Origin: Phymorhynchus buccinoides | Taxonomy: Eukaryota; Mollusca; Gastropoda; Neogastropoda; Raphitomidae | DNA length: 64,000 nt | Direction: 5' to 3' | Assembly: GCA_017654935.2 (NCBI GenBank) | Contig: CM065691.1 | Location: 28,320,437-28,384,436 of the forward strand | Shown: piece by piece, positions 14,436-27,900 of the stretch | Layout of the letters: each line of letters opens with the position of its first letter | Position numbering within the stretch: the stretch's first letter is position 1 | Made by a program: the position numbers and the translations under genes | The notes under the pieces: model-generated | Database searches by the model: none | Told to the model about the DNA's origin: nothing | What the model saw: the letters and a program-made list of their open reading frames with translations, nothing else

Positions 14436-17400
14436 TTCTCTCCCTCCCTCCCATCCTTTCTCTCTTGATGTGGTCTGTTGTTTTTGGTAAACACATTTTG
14501 AACTTTCTTCAACCTTAGATACCTTTTGCATGCTTAATTTAGGTGTGTCCACACCTTCTTTGTCGGTAGAAGACAAGGCTGCAGTGACCCAATTTCATTG
14601 AAGTTTGCAATAAAAATGTATTCACTGTGATGCTTGCTGATGATGAAAAACCCATTGAATGAATAAATAAAGCCTTCAACTACACCTGTGTGATGTTTTT
14701 TTCTGTGTGAATGATGAATGTAATTCACTACAAACACTGAAACAAGCCTGGGTCAGAGGCCGTGATAGCCGGCGGCGCCATTTTTCCATCAAGCCTGCGG
14801 GCAGCTTGAATCACCCACCATCGAAACTCGCGAAGTGACTGTCATTGACACCACGCACACACAGCGAAGACCAACCAATGAAAAGCTAGAAGACTGAGGA
14901 ATGACGTAGTCGTAGTCTCGAACTCGCCATCGATCGTTTGAGAGTAGAAATATTCAGTTGAAAAGTATCAAATTTTTCGGGATTCTACCATTTCTACAAT
15001 TTTCAACGTACTATATCGTGTCGCATATGAAAAGAAAGCTTAATCTTTACTCTTTTAATGATGCAAGTTTCGAACCGGAAATCATAGCCCATGCCAGTCA
15101 TTGGTAGTTGAAAGAGAGAACCCCACAGATTCTCAGTCAATAGCAATGGCGGCGCCCACGAGTAAATCAACATGCGATCATGATGCTAATCATTTGGAGT
15201 CGATCTCGGAATCGCTGCGTAAGTTTGACACTTAAACTACCAGAATCAATTAATGAATGTATAATTTTACGATCTTGTTTCTAATATTATGTCCTAGGTC
15301 TTTCTCAAAGAAGCAAAATAGTAAAACCTGGGGGGTATCAGGCAGCGATCTTAGTCGTAACCGGAAGTTCAGCATAACGCCACTATTTTAACTTTTATAT
15401 CAAATTCTTATGTAGTATTACAACATATATAGCAAGCCATCGCTACATACATGATTTTCCTTGCGATATAGATTTCTTTTAGTATCTGAGAAGGCCATTT
15501 CAGTGCAAAATCGACGTTAAAATTTCGTTTTCTGAAGTCAAGAAAAGATAACTCATGGCCGCATGGAGACTGACTTGAACTTACGTTTTCAAGATTTAGG
15601 CAGTGTGTCGCATTAATTTTGATAAATTCAGCTTTGTATCTGGTTATTAAGCTAATAATGTTATTTTTTAATCGCTGACTCGAATAAATGGATTGATTAG
15701 AAATAATTAAGCCCAGATTCATACACAGTCATAATATTTATAACAAACTGAAACTGCACATTAATAAAAAAAATTTTTTTTAGTAGTGCATGTATTGATG
15801 TAATCAATTTCAATGTGCAAATACATTTATACTAATAGTGTAAATTGTCCAGTCACTCAAAGAGAAATTAGTCATTCAGATCTCATACTAACTTTCTTAG
15901 ACTTATTTTTGAAAACAAAAACATTTAAAATACTTTATCTGAAGTTAATTTGAATTTATTTGTGATTTACAGGGGATTCTGACTTTGAATTTTTGGAACT
16001 GATGCTCAGACCGAAAGGCAGGGGCCGCCCTCCAAATGCAGTTACAAACAGATGTCCTGTTATAAATAATCGGCGGTTCCTGCAATTGAGCCTTCTCAAA
16101 GAGGAATTGGGGGTCCGGGTGACTTGGAATGACATCCAGGCTGCGTTTGATGATCTTTGTCACAAGAGCAAGGTTCCAGTGGCTCCGGTATGTATAAATA
16201 ATATAATGTACTTATGTATAAACTTTGTGTGTGTGTGTGCGCGCGTGTGTGTGTGTGTGCGAAAGTACAGGCTGTGCAGTAATAATATTAATAATTAATA
16301 ACATTTATATGGCGCATGCACACACGCAAGCACACAGACAGGGAGACATACATGCGCATGCACACACACGTACACACACACACTCACACACACACACACA
16401 CACACACATTGGAGTTTATCACCAGTGATAACATGGTGGGGATATGAAACGTGGTATTTACTTTTAGGACAATATTTTTACATGTCCTTAAGCACACACA
16501 CAACCACACACACTCTGAGTCTGACAGATTAATTTACTACATTTATTTTATTTTATTTACTCGTCGATCCTTTTTTTTTTTTTTTTGCTGTCCCATCTTC
16601 TGTGCTGTACAGTGGCGTTGCTCCCACAGCGCTCATTCCGAATCCCCATTCGCAGCCACACCCCAGCTGGTTCAGGCCACAGAATCCGAGATACTCATCC
16701 ATCTTAATCACTTTAAGTACCATGAAATTTATGATTGACATTTATTAAGATTAATATTTATTTGTACCGACACCACACAAACAATACACTTAATGCAGGA
16801 CTATGTGCTGTGCAGGTATACCCACTGATAAAGACTGCTGAGCGGCGGCTTGCAGCGACGGATGCTAGTGAGGTGGACACCTTTCTCTCACAAAAATGTG
16901 AACTTCAGTGGCTGGGAGAGTACTCACAGGCTTCTCAAATTTCCAAAGAATTGCTATCCAACATTAGCAGTGATGATGTATTTCCAAATATCACACCATC
17001 AAATAATGTTGCAGTGGGCCTTTTTGCTGAACTTAATAACTATAGAAACCAAAAGCATTTTACTGTGAACACATTGCTCAAGTGGCTCCAGTTCATTTGT
17101 CCAAAGTTTGATTCAATTGACTGCAATAAGGTAAACCAGCTGATAAAGAAAGTCACATCAAAATTGAAGGGTAAACAAAAAAAGAAACATTACGCGGCCG
17201 GTGCCACTCTGCTGAAAGGCTACCAAGACTCTTTTGTTCTTCCTGAAGAAACATCCGAACCAGAAAGCTCAGCCTCAAGACTTGAAACAGCACCAGAGGC
17301 TACTGCTGGCACACCATTTTCCTGTCTACCAGTTTTAGACCATCCAGCCGATAATCCTGCAGCTTCTACTGGTCTTCTACCCGACCTTCCAGTGTCTTTG

Positions 17401-18728
17401 CTTTGTTCACCCACAACTCTAACATCCTCACCTCAGACCGTTTCAAATCTGCCTTCCACTTCCACACTGAGTGCTGAAGGAGAAAGTAGTAACAAGACAG
17501 TGTCTCAAGTGATAATAGAAGAAGCAAGGAAGGCTGAAGTTGATACTTTGAAAGAGATTGTCACAGACAACAAGACTGTTATCTCTCAGTTTCAGAGTGA
17601 CATGACAAAGAAACAAAAGACAATAGACATGCTTGAAACTAAGCTAATAAAGGCAAAACATGAGTTCAGGGACCTGCAGGACAAATCTAACAGCTTCAAA
17701 AAACAATGTACAGAATTAAAACATGACAACCTAAATAGACGTCACCAGCGACTGCAGGACAATTATACGAATCTGAAAGAACATGCAGAGACACTAGAAT
17801 TCCAGGTGGATGAACTGGAGGAGGAAAATACCAAAAAAAGAACCTATCAAAAACATGCCAGCTATCTGGAAAAAGAAAGACAAAAATTAGCTAAGGAACT
17901 GGCGTCTGCAGAAGAGACAATAATGACCTTGCTCCATGAAAGAAAGTCTGAAATGACAAAACCAAGTACAAGAACAGAGCAGGGTTATTTCAATGATTTT
18001 GTTGTTAAATGTGTGTATGAACTTGTCGGAGAATGTGAAGTCCCAACAAAACGAATCCGACAAGTTATACAGTGTGTTGCCAAACACATATTTGATGTTC
18101 ACTTTGAAGATGAAGATCTTCCCTCAAAGACATCAAGTTTAAGGTTTGCCGACCAGAGCCACAGCCTAGCAAAAATCCAAGTGGCTGAAGAACTAACCAA
18201 GCAGAATTTTGATTTGCACGTTGATGGCACATCAAAAAAACATAAAAAATATGTAGGATTTCAAGTCACCATGGCAGACAAAAGCTGTTTCTCCTTAGGA
18301 TATGACCCTGTGGCCAATGAAACAGCTCAAACTGTGTTAGATTTGGCATTGGACAAGTTTGAAGAATTTGCCATTTTAAATTGCACAGAACCTGCTGCAG
18401 CACAAAATGAAACAGTAGAAGAAAGGAAAGAAAATGAAAAGAAAAAGTTCCTCGAGAACATGGTGGGTCTTATGTCAGATCGAGCCAACACCATGAAGTG
18501 TGTTGGCAAGATGCTAGACCGGCATAAGACTGAAACGCTCCAGACAGATGTGCGCATTGAATTTCTCCACTGCAATGCCCATTTCTTGCTGGCACTGTCA
18601 GGTGGAGCCGAAAAAGCCCTGGTAGAAGTTGCCAAGGAAAGAGAACTGAATGGGCGCATCGGTCGTGACTGTCTGCCTCAATTCCAGTGCTTCTCTTCTC
18701 GTCAGACTGAATCAGCTGTATGCAGGTA

Positions 18729-18779
<51 letters not shown>

Positions 18780-21700
18780 AAAGAAAAAAGCTCAGAAACA
18801 AATGGTCCTTTTTTTTCTAAAGAATTGTGTGGGGGGTTTTCTCCAATTCAGGCATTTAGATTTAATGAAAATATTTTGAATATTGTGTAAATATCATGAA
18901 TCATGATCTCAAAAGTTTTCTAGCTGTTTTGTAAATCTTGCTTGTAAAAAGTAAATGGTTTAATCTTTCTGTTTCTTTTTGTTCCAACTTTTTCTTTCCT
19001 TATTTCAAAGCTTGAATCATATTCATTGATGGACATGTTTCAGATATGTCAGGATGGCCTGCGACACATTGGGACCCCGAGGTGACGAGAAGAATGGGTG
19101 CCAAGCAGACTGGTTGGCATACTGTTCTTCCATCGAAAAGACCAGCCAACTCTCCAGCTTTCGCTCCAACAGATTTAATAATCTGTTTGCTGCTGCTGCT
19201 GGCCTGATCTACCATCGACAGGACATTGTGGCTTTCTTCCAGTTGAGGACACCCACTAACCTCAAACAACAGAGTGTGCAAGCTGACACTGTGTGTAGCT
19301 TGATGTCACCTTTGCTGCTTGGCCTGGGTCTCATGTATGTGTATTTTACAGGACCTTTCTGGAATCTGATCAGAAGTAACATTCACTACCTGGATCAATA
19401 TAGATTTATCCAACCAATGTACGAAAGCCTCAAGGAGCTGAAAGAGAATCCGGATATGTTGCTTGTTGATGAGCTCATTCCCCATGAGATAGAGAGCTTT
19501 CGTCTGCGTGGAGATGTAGCTGATGGCGTCCTTCAAGCAAAATCAGCATTATCTGTGGAGGATCGTCGACTTCTTGCTAGTGCTCTTAAGGCCTTGGGAA
19601 TTGAATTCGTTTTGGCCTGCGAACGCCAGCTTCAAGACTTTCTTCCTGGTGGGAAATATGGTGCTGCTCCAAGTGATGAACATCGAGCCAGGATGGCCCA
19701 CTGTCAGTTGACCAACTTGCTGGGGGAGGCAATGTTTGCTGACCTGGACTACAGCATGTTCAAAAACAGGAGGGCCACTCTTCATCACCACTCGACACTC
19801 AACATGCTGAAGAGAAACAAGACAGTGTCCAAATGGCTGGAGAAGAAAACGCCAGAAGAGCAAACCTCCCTCATGAACAGAGCTCGGAAGTTAGGTCCGG
19901 AAATAAGAAAAGCTCACCGCCAGCAAGAACTACTTGTCCTTGAAGAAATGAAAGAAGCCATGGAAAGAAAGCAAAGAGAGGCAGAAGAAGCTGAGGAAAG
20001 GAGGAGAGCAAGACTCCGGAAGCAAAAAGATGACATTGTTAGAAACATCACTGCAGCTGGAGGCCCCAGCTCAACACCAGAAGAAATACTTGACCGTCTA
20101 ATGTCTCAGCCAACAAAAACACAAAAGCTAAAAACCACCAAGCTAGAAATAGACTATCAGAAAATTGTATTGGGCCATTCATCACCCAAACTGAAAACAA
20201 CCAAGGTCCCTCTCGCAGATCTCATTCAGAATTTCATTTCCTTCAAATTTGCCTGTGACATAAACAACTACATCCAGCAAATTGAAGCTGCATGTGTCAC
20301 AACCAGGAAAAGGAGAAGACAAGCTTCTGTAAGTGACAGCGATGATGAAGAGATCATACCAGAAGAAGACTGTGACATTGATGACACTGACATGACAGAA
20401 CAGCATGACGATGTGTATGACATCCAGAAAGCTGACTTTGCTTATGCCTTTTCTAAACAGGCTGAGACTGTTGCTGTCTTCTATGACAATGATTTTTACA
20501 TTGGGCAGGTCCTCAACCGCATCAGTAATAACTTGGCAGATGTCAAGTTCATGGCATCAACAAAGGAAAACTCAAACATTTTCAAGTGGCCTGCGAGTGA
20601 CGAAATTGACAGAGTTGAGGCAAAATTTGTGTTTGATTCAAACTTTGAAATTTGTCCCAAGAACAGAGTGTGGCATGTGGACGACAGTCACTGGAAGCGC
20701 TTGCAGGCAAGATGGTCTGCATACCTGCAATATTTCTGCTAAATATGCACTGTTGATTCAACACATAAATCCAGTACACTTTTATGGTATGTAAAATTCA
20801 ACTAATGAATACCACAAAATGCATTAACGCAGTTATTTAAAAATCATGCTTTCAAAGTGCTTATCCAGTGTGATATTATGAGTGTTGTTTATTGATATAA
20901 ACTGTCTTCTCATTAATGTAGTGGTTTAAAAAATGACAAGTCATTGATTTTTTTTTTCCGCCAACCCTACCCCATCTTCTATTGTGTTGCGAAAATCTGA
21001 AAATGTGAAAGTTGAACATACACAAACCAATGGATTTAACGATATGCAATTTTGAAGTATGTGTTGTAAAGACTATGCCCTCCAAATTTTAGGTCTGTAG
21101 TTCTAATAGTTTGCATTTTCTGATGTTTTAAAAATGGCGAATTATGCGTTTTGCTAGAAAAACGTCTTTTATTGCAAACTTTAAAGGTCAATATCTACAG
21201 AAGTATCACTTACATAGTCTAAATATTTTGCAAGATTTAACATATTATCAGTGTTTGGGTGTCTGCAAAGTTTCTATGAAATAGCTTGAATCTGAAGGAA
21301 ATGGTGGGCTCTTACTTTTTCACTGATTTTTGGCTTTTTTTGCCGTTGCAAAAATCTGAAAATTTGGCATTTTTGAGATCATGTATCTCAAAAGTATGTA
21401 AAGTAAATGGGTTAAAAATAAATTAGCATTAAGTACATATTGCAGAGAGTGAGTCTGTCAAATCTTAGTTCTCTGGGCTCTTTAGTTTTTGTACAATGGT
21501 GTTTTGAAATTTGTAAATATCGCGATTTGGCTAAAAACGTTATTTTAGCCAAAAATTACAGACCCATAACTCAGAAATTATTATAGATACAGACCTGAAA
21601 TTTTGCATGGTTCCATATCTTAGCAATAGCTATATGCCTGCAAAGTTTCAACTTGATAGCTTAATTAGAAATAAATGTCAAGTCCTACCTACTTAATTGG

Positions 21701-24424
21701 TGTTTATTGTTTACAATTGTTGTTGACCTTTTTTTTCCTTTTTTGAAATTTATGTGAGTTCTGTCTGCTGTTAAGCCCTCAAGTCTTTTAAAGTTGCAGA
21801 ACATCTTATGGCTTAAAGAAGAAAGAAAAAAAGAAAAAAGGCAGTTGTCCTACTTCTTTTCTTTTCATTCAGAGAACAATTGTTTTACATAGCAGTGTTT
21901 GGAAGTTGAGAAGGAGGAGCTTATTAGTCCAGAAGGAAACAGTCTCTAAATCTCCTAGAAAACGAGATTTTTCACTTTCTTAATTATTTGAGATGGCTGA
22001 AAAAATCCAACAGATATTGATAGTATGATGTTTAAGAAGTATTATAGTAGAAAAATCGCCACTTATTTTCTGATCAATACAAACATATATCCGTTTAAAG
22101 ACATAATTTACGTAAAATTCTACCTTAAGTGGTTATATCTTCATAGTGATCAGGATATAAGTGACGATTTTGTACTCAAATATCACCACTTATATCCTGA
22201 TCAATACAAAGATATATCCGTTTAAAGAAAGAATTTATGTAAAATCCTATCTTTAAACGGTGATATCTTCATGGTGATCAGGATATAAGTGGCAAATTAT
22301 TTGCTAAGATACTTCTTAAGCATCATACTATCAATACCAGTTGGAACTTTTTAGCCATCTCAGATAATTAACCCTCTCACGGCTGCATACGCCAGATCCG
22401 ACCGATTTTTTCTTTACCATTGGCTCCCGTAGCCCCCGATTGCGCCCGCTGAACGCCCGGTCTAGTAGTTTCACTTTCACTTTTGCCCTACCCACAATGC
22501 AATATACTAAGTTAGTTCTTCCTGTTCCTGACTCTCAGTGGTCCGTTTTTGGTTCTTACAGCAAGGGAAAGCACCCACTAGTCTTTTTGAACGAATTTTT
22601 CGAAGTGACCCCAAATTTTTTTCTTCTTTCCACGTGACGTGCGCAGTATTGACTCGGCGCGATGCTCGGAGCGCCATTACGGATTTTTTAATTCCAATTC
22701 ATGGTTTGTTGTGTGACAGTGTGTTAGCTTTGGAATGAAAATATCATCATTGCTATTCAATATGCATCTTTCAGAAATTAAATGTGAGTTAGACTTTATT
22801 CTGGGTGATTTTTTTAAATAAAAGATTTCGTGTGACGTTCGGAGTTACTTCCCATCACTTGGTATTCAATATAGATTATCGGTTCGATTGATCAGAGTGA
22901 GAGGGTTAAGAACATGAAAAATCTGGTTTTCTAGGCGATTTAGAGACGGTTTCCTTCAGGAGTGTATAGAAGCTGTTCCATAACTGAGAAGTGATGGAAA
23001 CTGTGGATGGGGAAGTGCTGATGTTGAGTGCTAAAAGGAAACTTTATGACGCAGTCGCTAAGAGAAATAAGAATTGAGTTGTATGATGTACCATATTTTT
23101 CGGACTATAAGGCGCACCTCCCAAATTTTACACAAATATTATTCTTTCTTACTTATTACCAGTCACATCACAAGGCGCGGGGGTTTCAGTTTGAGAAAAA
23201 TTCAAGCAGATTCTTTAGCCCGTGTGCCCAGTAAGCCTTTGTTGGGATTCATGGCATTGACTGTTCTAGTACCATGGGTGAGTACATTTGCATCACGCTC
23301 CACTCTCATCAAATTACCCCGAAGTTGGAGTGTGGCTGCTCACGTGGCGGGGTAATCAAAAACGGTCGCACACGTAATGCTCTCATCCCTCGCTGATGCG
23401 TTTGTTGCCGTAGTGTTCAGGTGTTCGGATGATCCCTGGAGTCTTTTAGCCAGGGTGCGACAACAAGAGCAACAACTCACACCAAATGCAAAGACTTCTT
23501 CTGCCAAGTGCCCTGTCATGTGTTTGTCTAATTTCAGAGCTCATGTCAGTGATTTTTCTGTTAAAGCAACGCGTGCGCTTTCCCAAGAAAATAGTTACTC
23601 CCCTCCTGTCGGTTGAGATGCAACGGACAACCAAGAACGTCAAAAAATACATGGAGTTGAAGCAATGTTTAGGCAGACAGGCAGGCAGGCGCACGCATCC
23701 GTGCACATGTGCATGCATGCACACAGGCACCTACTTAACCACTTTCCACCGCCCCCACCTCCACCCCCAGCACCACCGCCGCCATACATATATGTGACCC
23801 AGCACCACGAAAGGGACATTAAGTCGCTGGGCTTGTTTCTCACAGCAGGCTTGCAAAGTCAAAAATCTCACGTTTTGTCAATTTTGAGTTATGGGTATTT
23901 TTGTGTTCTGTAACATCTTATCTTTCATATTTATAAAGGATAATCTTTAATACGGTCTCTAAATGGTCTTATAAGTGTTTTAAAATGAGTAGGTCAATGC
24001 ATTTTCTTCAGCTAGGCTAGACTTTAGACAGTGTTTTCTCAAAATGGCTGACGCTCACCCTACTAATTTTAGATGCTCATAACTTTGGAACGGAAAAAAG
24101 ATACAAGAATGGTTCTTGTATCATTAGAAGAGAATTGTCTGAAGTTTTCAAATGTATAATTTTCTCAGAATGGTCAGTTTGACACTTAATGTCCCTTTTG
24201 GGTCACATATGTTACAGACACGTTTTGCTGCTATTATTATCATTATTGTTATGCTTTTGCTAAGCTTATGCTGATCAATGATGGTGTGTGTGTGTGTGTA
24301 CTCAATTATACTTGCTATCAATTATTTTAGCTCACTTGTTAATTTATTTCTAATTCTATGCTCTTGTTAATTTTATTCTAACTGATAGCCCAAAGGTGTG
24401 TGTGTGTGCGCGTGCGCGCGCGTG

Positions 24425-24477
<53 letters not shown>

Positions 24478-24685
24478 CTGAGTGTCAAATGTTTGCTTTC
24501 GCGAGTAATTCTTTATAATTGTATGCTTACTATTTGTCTGAACAGTGCCTAATTGGATTGTTGTTGTTGGTGTGTGTGTGTGTGTGTGTGTGTGTGTGAC
24601 TGAGTGTCAAATGTTTGCTTTTGCGAGTAATTCTTTATAATTGTATGCTTACTATTTGTCTGAACAGTGCCTAATTGGATTGTTG

Positions 24686-24725
<40 letters not shown>

Positions 24726-24813
24726 CTGAGTGTCAAATGTTTGCTTTTGCGAGTAATTCTTTATAATTGTATGCTTACTATTTGTCTGAACAGTGCCTAA
24801 TTGGATTGTTGTT

Positions 24814-24870
<57 letters not shown>

Positions 24871-24957
24871 TGAGTGTCAAATGTTTGCTTTCGCGAGTAA
24901 TTCTTTATAATTGTATGCTTAATATTTGTCTGAACAGTGCGTAATTGGATTGTTGTT

Positions 24958-24991
<34 letters not shown>

Positions 24992-27900
24992 AAAAATGTT
25001 GTCTTATTTAAGTTGCAGGGTTCATAGGGGCCTTACCAGTCCTTATAAGTCTTGACCAATTGAAATCTCCAAGTAAGGCCTTACAAGTGCTTACATTCAC
25101 TTCAAGGTCCTTACAAGTCCTGACAGCTGCCAAAAACTGCCCTGAGCAGCAAGACCATACTCAAAATAGATCGCAGAAGCAGCACTTTTATACTTGAGAA
25201 ACATCGCTCAGCACCTACTCCACCTTACCCCCCCTCCCCCACCTTCCCGTTTCAACTGACCGCTTAGCAGACGAACGATGCACCGCGAGTTGTGAAGAGA
25301 AATTGGACTGAAATCTCGTTCTTTATTCTGGTGTCGTTTTGCGAGAAAACGCGTATATCTGTGTCAGCCATAGTTTTTGTATATGCTTAGACATTGTTCA
25401 CAATGCTGGGAAAGTGTTCCTTTCAAGATCTTTGGCTAAAAGATGAACATTATTCTTAGGAAGTTAGGCCTACAGGTCCTTACAAGGTCCTTACTTGGGG
25501 ATAGCTGAAAGCCCTGGGAACCCTGAGTTGTCTTCATAAACATTACTTGTGTCGTGTCTTATTATTATTTATAAAATGTGCATGCCAGGCAGCGAGCGAA
25601 TTCCTTTGCTTTTTGTGAAGACAATAAAATGATTGAATTGATTGAATTGAATTGAATTGTATGTGTGTGTGTGTGTGTGCAGAGGGAGCAGAAGTTCATG
25701 CGACTGGAGAAGGCCATCAATCCTCTGCTGGATGACGACCAGGTGGCGCTGTCCTTCATCTTCGAGAGCATCACCCAGAAGATGAAGAGTGTTGACAATG
25801 TATGTGGCTTTTATCAGAGAGAGAGAGAGACAAATTGACCAATGTTTTTAATGATGTAAGCAGACACACAGAGAGAGAGAGAGAGAGAATATGAATATGA
25901 ATACAGATACATGTTTTAATCAGATATAGGCATAGGCCCCTTCCTGATGGGGGTGTTACAATGATAGAAACACAAATCATGCAATGACTTATATGAGAGA
26001 GAGAGAGAGAGAGGGTGGGGGGGGGGGGGGGGGGGGGGGGGGAGAGTTTTCACCATGTTTACAATATTAAAAAAATTTCCACGAAGATTGTCGACAATTT
26101 CGGCTGGTGGAAATCTTTTTGAAAGTGTTTCTTGAAAAAAAGGCAGGAGGATGGACCTTGACAGCAAGCAAGAGGAAAAGGCAGAGTGAAAAAGAATGAC
26201 AGATTAGAGGAAGTTACAAGCACAGAACTTCCAGAAGGTGGGGGAGCTAAAAAGACGAAGATGAAAGTAATCAACATAATAAAAAAAACAAAAATGAAAA
26301 AACTGCAGGGCTCCCAATCGTCCCGCAAAACAAGGGGTCCCAGGGACTCCTTCACTTACAGTATAGAGGGTCCCAATGACATTGTGAATGCTAAAAAGAA
26401 TTTTTCTAGTGCATCCCTGGGACCCCCTGCACATTCTTTTAGAGGGTCCCTTTTAGAAACCTAGTGCTTCATAGACCCCCAAATGGGGGTCCCTGGGAGC
26501 CCTGGTGCAGTGAAGTTGTACTGTGCAGGCGTGGCCGTTCATGAACCCGGTGAACAAGAAGAACGTGAAGGACTACTACAACGTCATCAAGAAACCCATG
26601 GACATCTCCACTCTATTCAAGGTATGTCATATTTCTATAATCATAATAATAGTAGTACATTTCACACACACACACACACAAGCACATGCACACACACACA
26701 TACACACACACGCACACACACACGCACACACACACACACATGCACACACACACACACACTTATCGACACCGACTCATTATTCCTCTTTCATTCAGTAAGC
26801 CATAGCAACTGAGTTGTATGGACTGACCACATACACCAACACACATACAGAAACGTTAGAGGATACACATACAAATACACTCACACACAATGTACGCACG
26901 CAGACAGACACACACACACATACTTACAGACACGTGCGTGCACACACAACACACAAAACCAAAACACACACAAGCACACATGTAAGCATGCACGTTTATA
27001 ATGGGTTATTTTATCAGATGATAGCTATTTGATGATAAACACGAGACCATCTTTCTCTCAGTGATAAATAAGTAACTGCACCAGATGAATCTATAAAGCA
27101 CAGGCCAGGGTTCGCACGGTCTTTGAGAAATGGAGTGCCATTTTCAAGTCTTTGAAAGTCTTTAAAAATTGGCTTTGGTCTGTGAAAATCGTGAAATGGT
27201 TTGTGAAAAAGTCATTGACGCCTAAAAAAGTAATTGACGCCGTACAAATTTTGTCGTTTGCTTCCAGACTTGATAAAGAAGCAATTTAATTTGGCTTATT
27301 TTCCGATATCCATGGACTTCTACGATCTAGTTCCGTCTAGCAAACGTCCTACATTAGTCGAGAGTTAATTCCCTTCACTATATCCAGGTATTTTATTTTG
27401 GCAACACCGGTGCAACTTGAATGATCATAATCAAAGCAATTGTCATCATGGCATGCCGTGAGAGGTCTTTTAAAATAGAATAAAGTGTCTTTGAAAAATC
27501 TGTATGAACCCTGCAGGCAAGATTCTATACAGTACAAAAACACACAAAACACAGCAGCTCGGCTCAGTTTGGAATGTTATGAGTTTCCACCACTTATGTT
27601 TATGGGGGAAAAAGCAACAGAAAAATACCAATAATTGTTATTATGTCAGTGATTTTACTGAAATGTGTGTGTTAGTCATCTTGAAGAGCATCACCTAGAA
27701 AATGGAAGAGAGTTGACAATGTCAGTGATTAATGTCAGTGTGTTGCTATGTCCACGACTACTCTTTCTATGTATGTAAGGTTAACCTTAGTGCAGTGGGA
27801 AAAAACCCAACAACATTAGCAACAGCGGAAAAGAAAAAGTAAAATTTCTACAATGACAACAGGATTCAAAACTATAAGATAGAGGGGAATCTTAACTAGC

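Noticed and set aside
16735..16815. Upstream extension of the 665-codon frame to an ATG at 16735
   Set aside because: An acceptor at 16814-16815 and matching phase with exon 2 make this stretch intronic. Its peptide is AT-rich and non-conserved in look.
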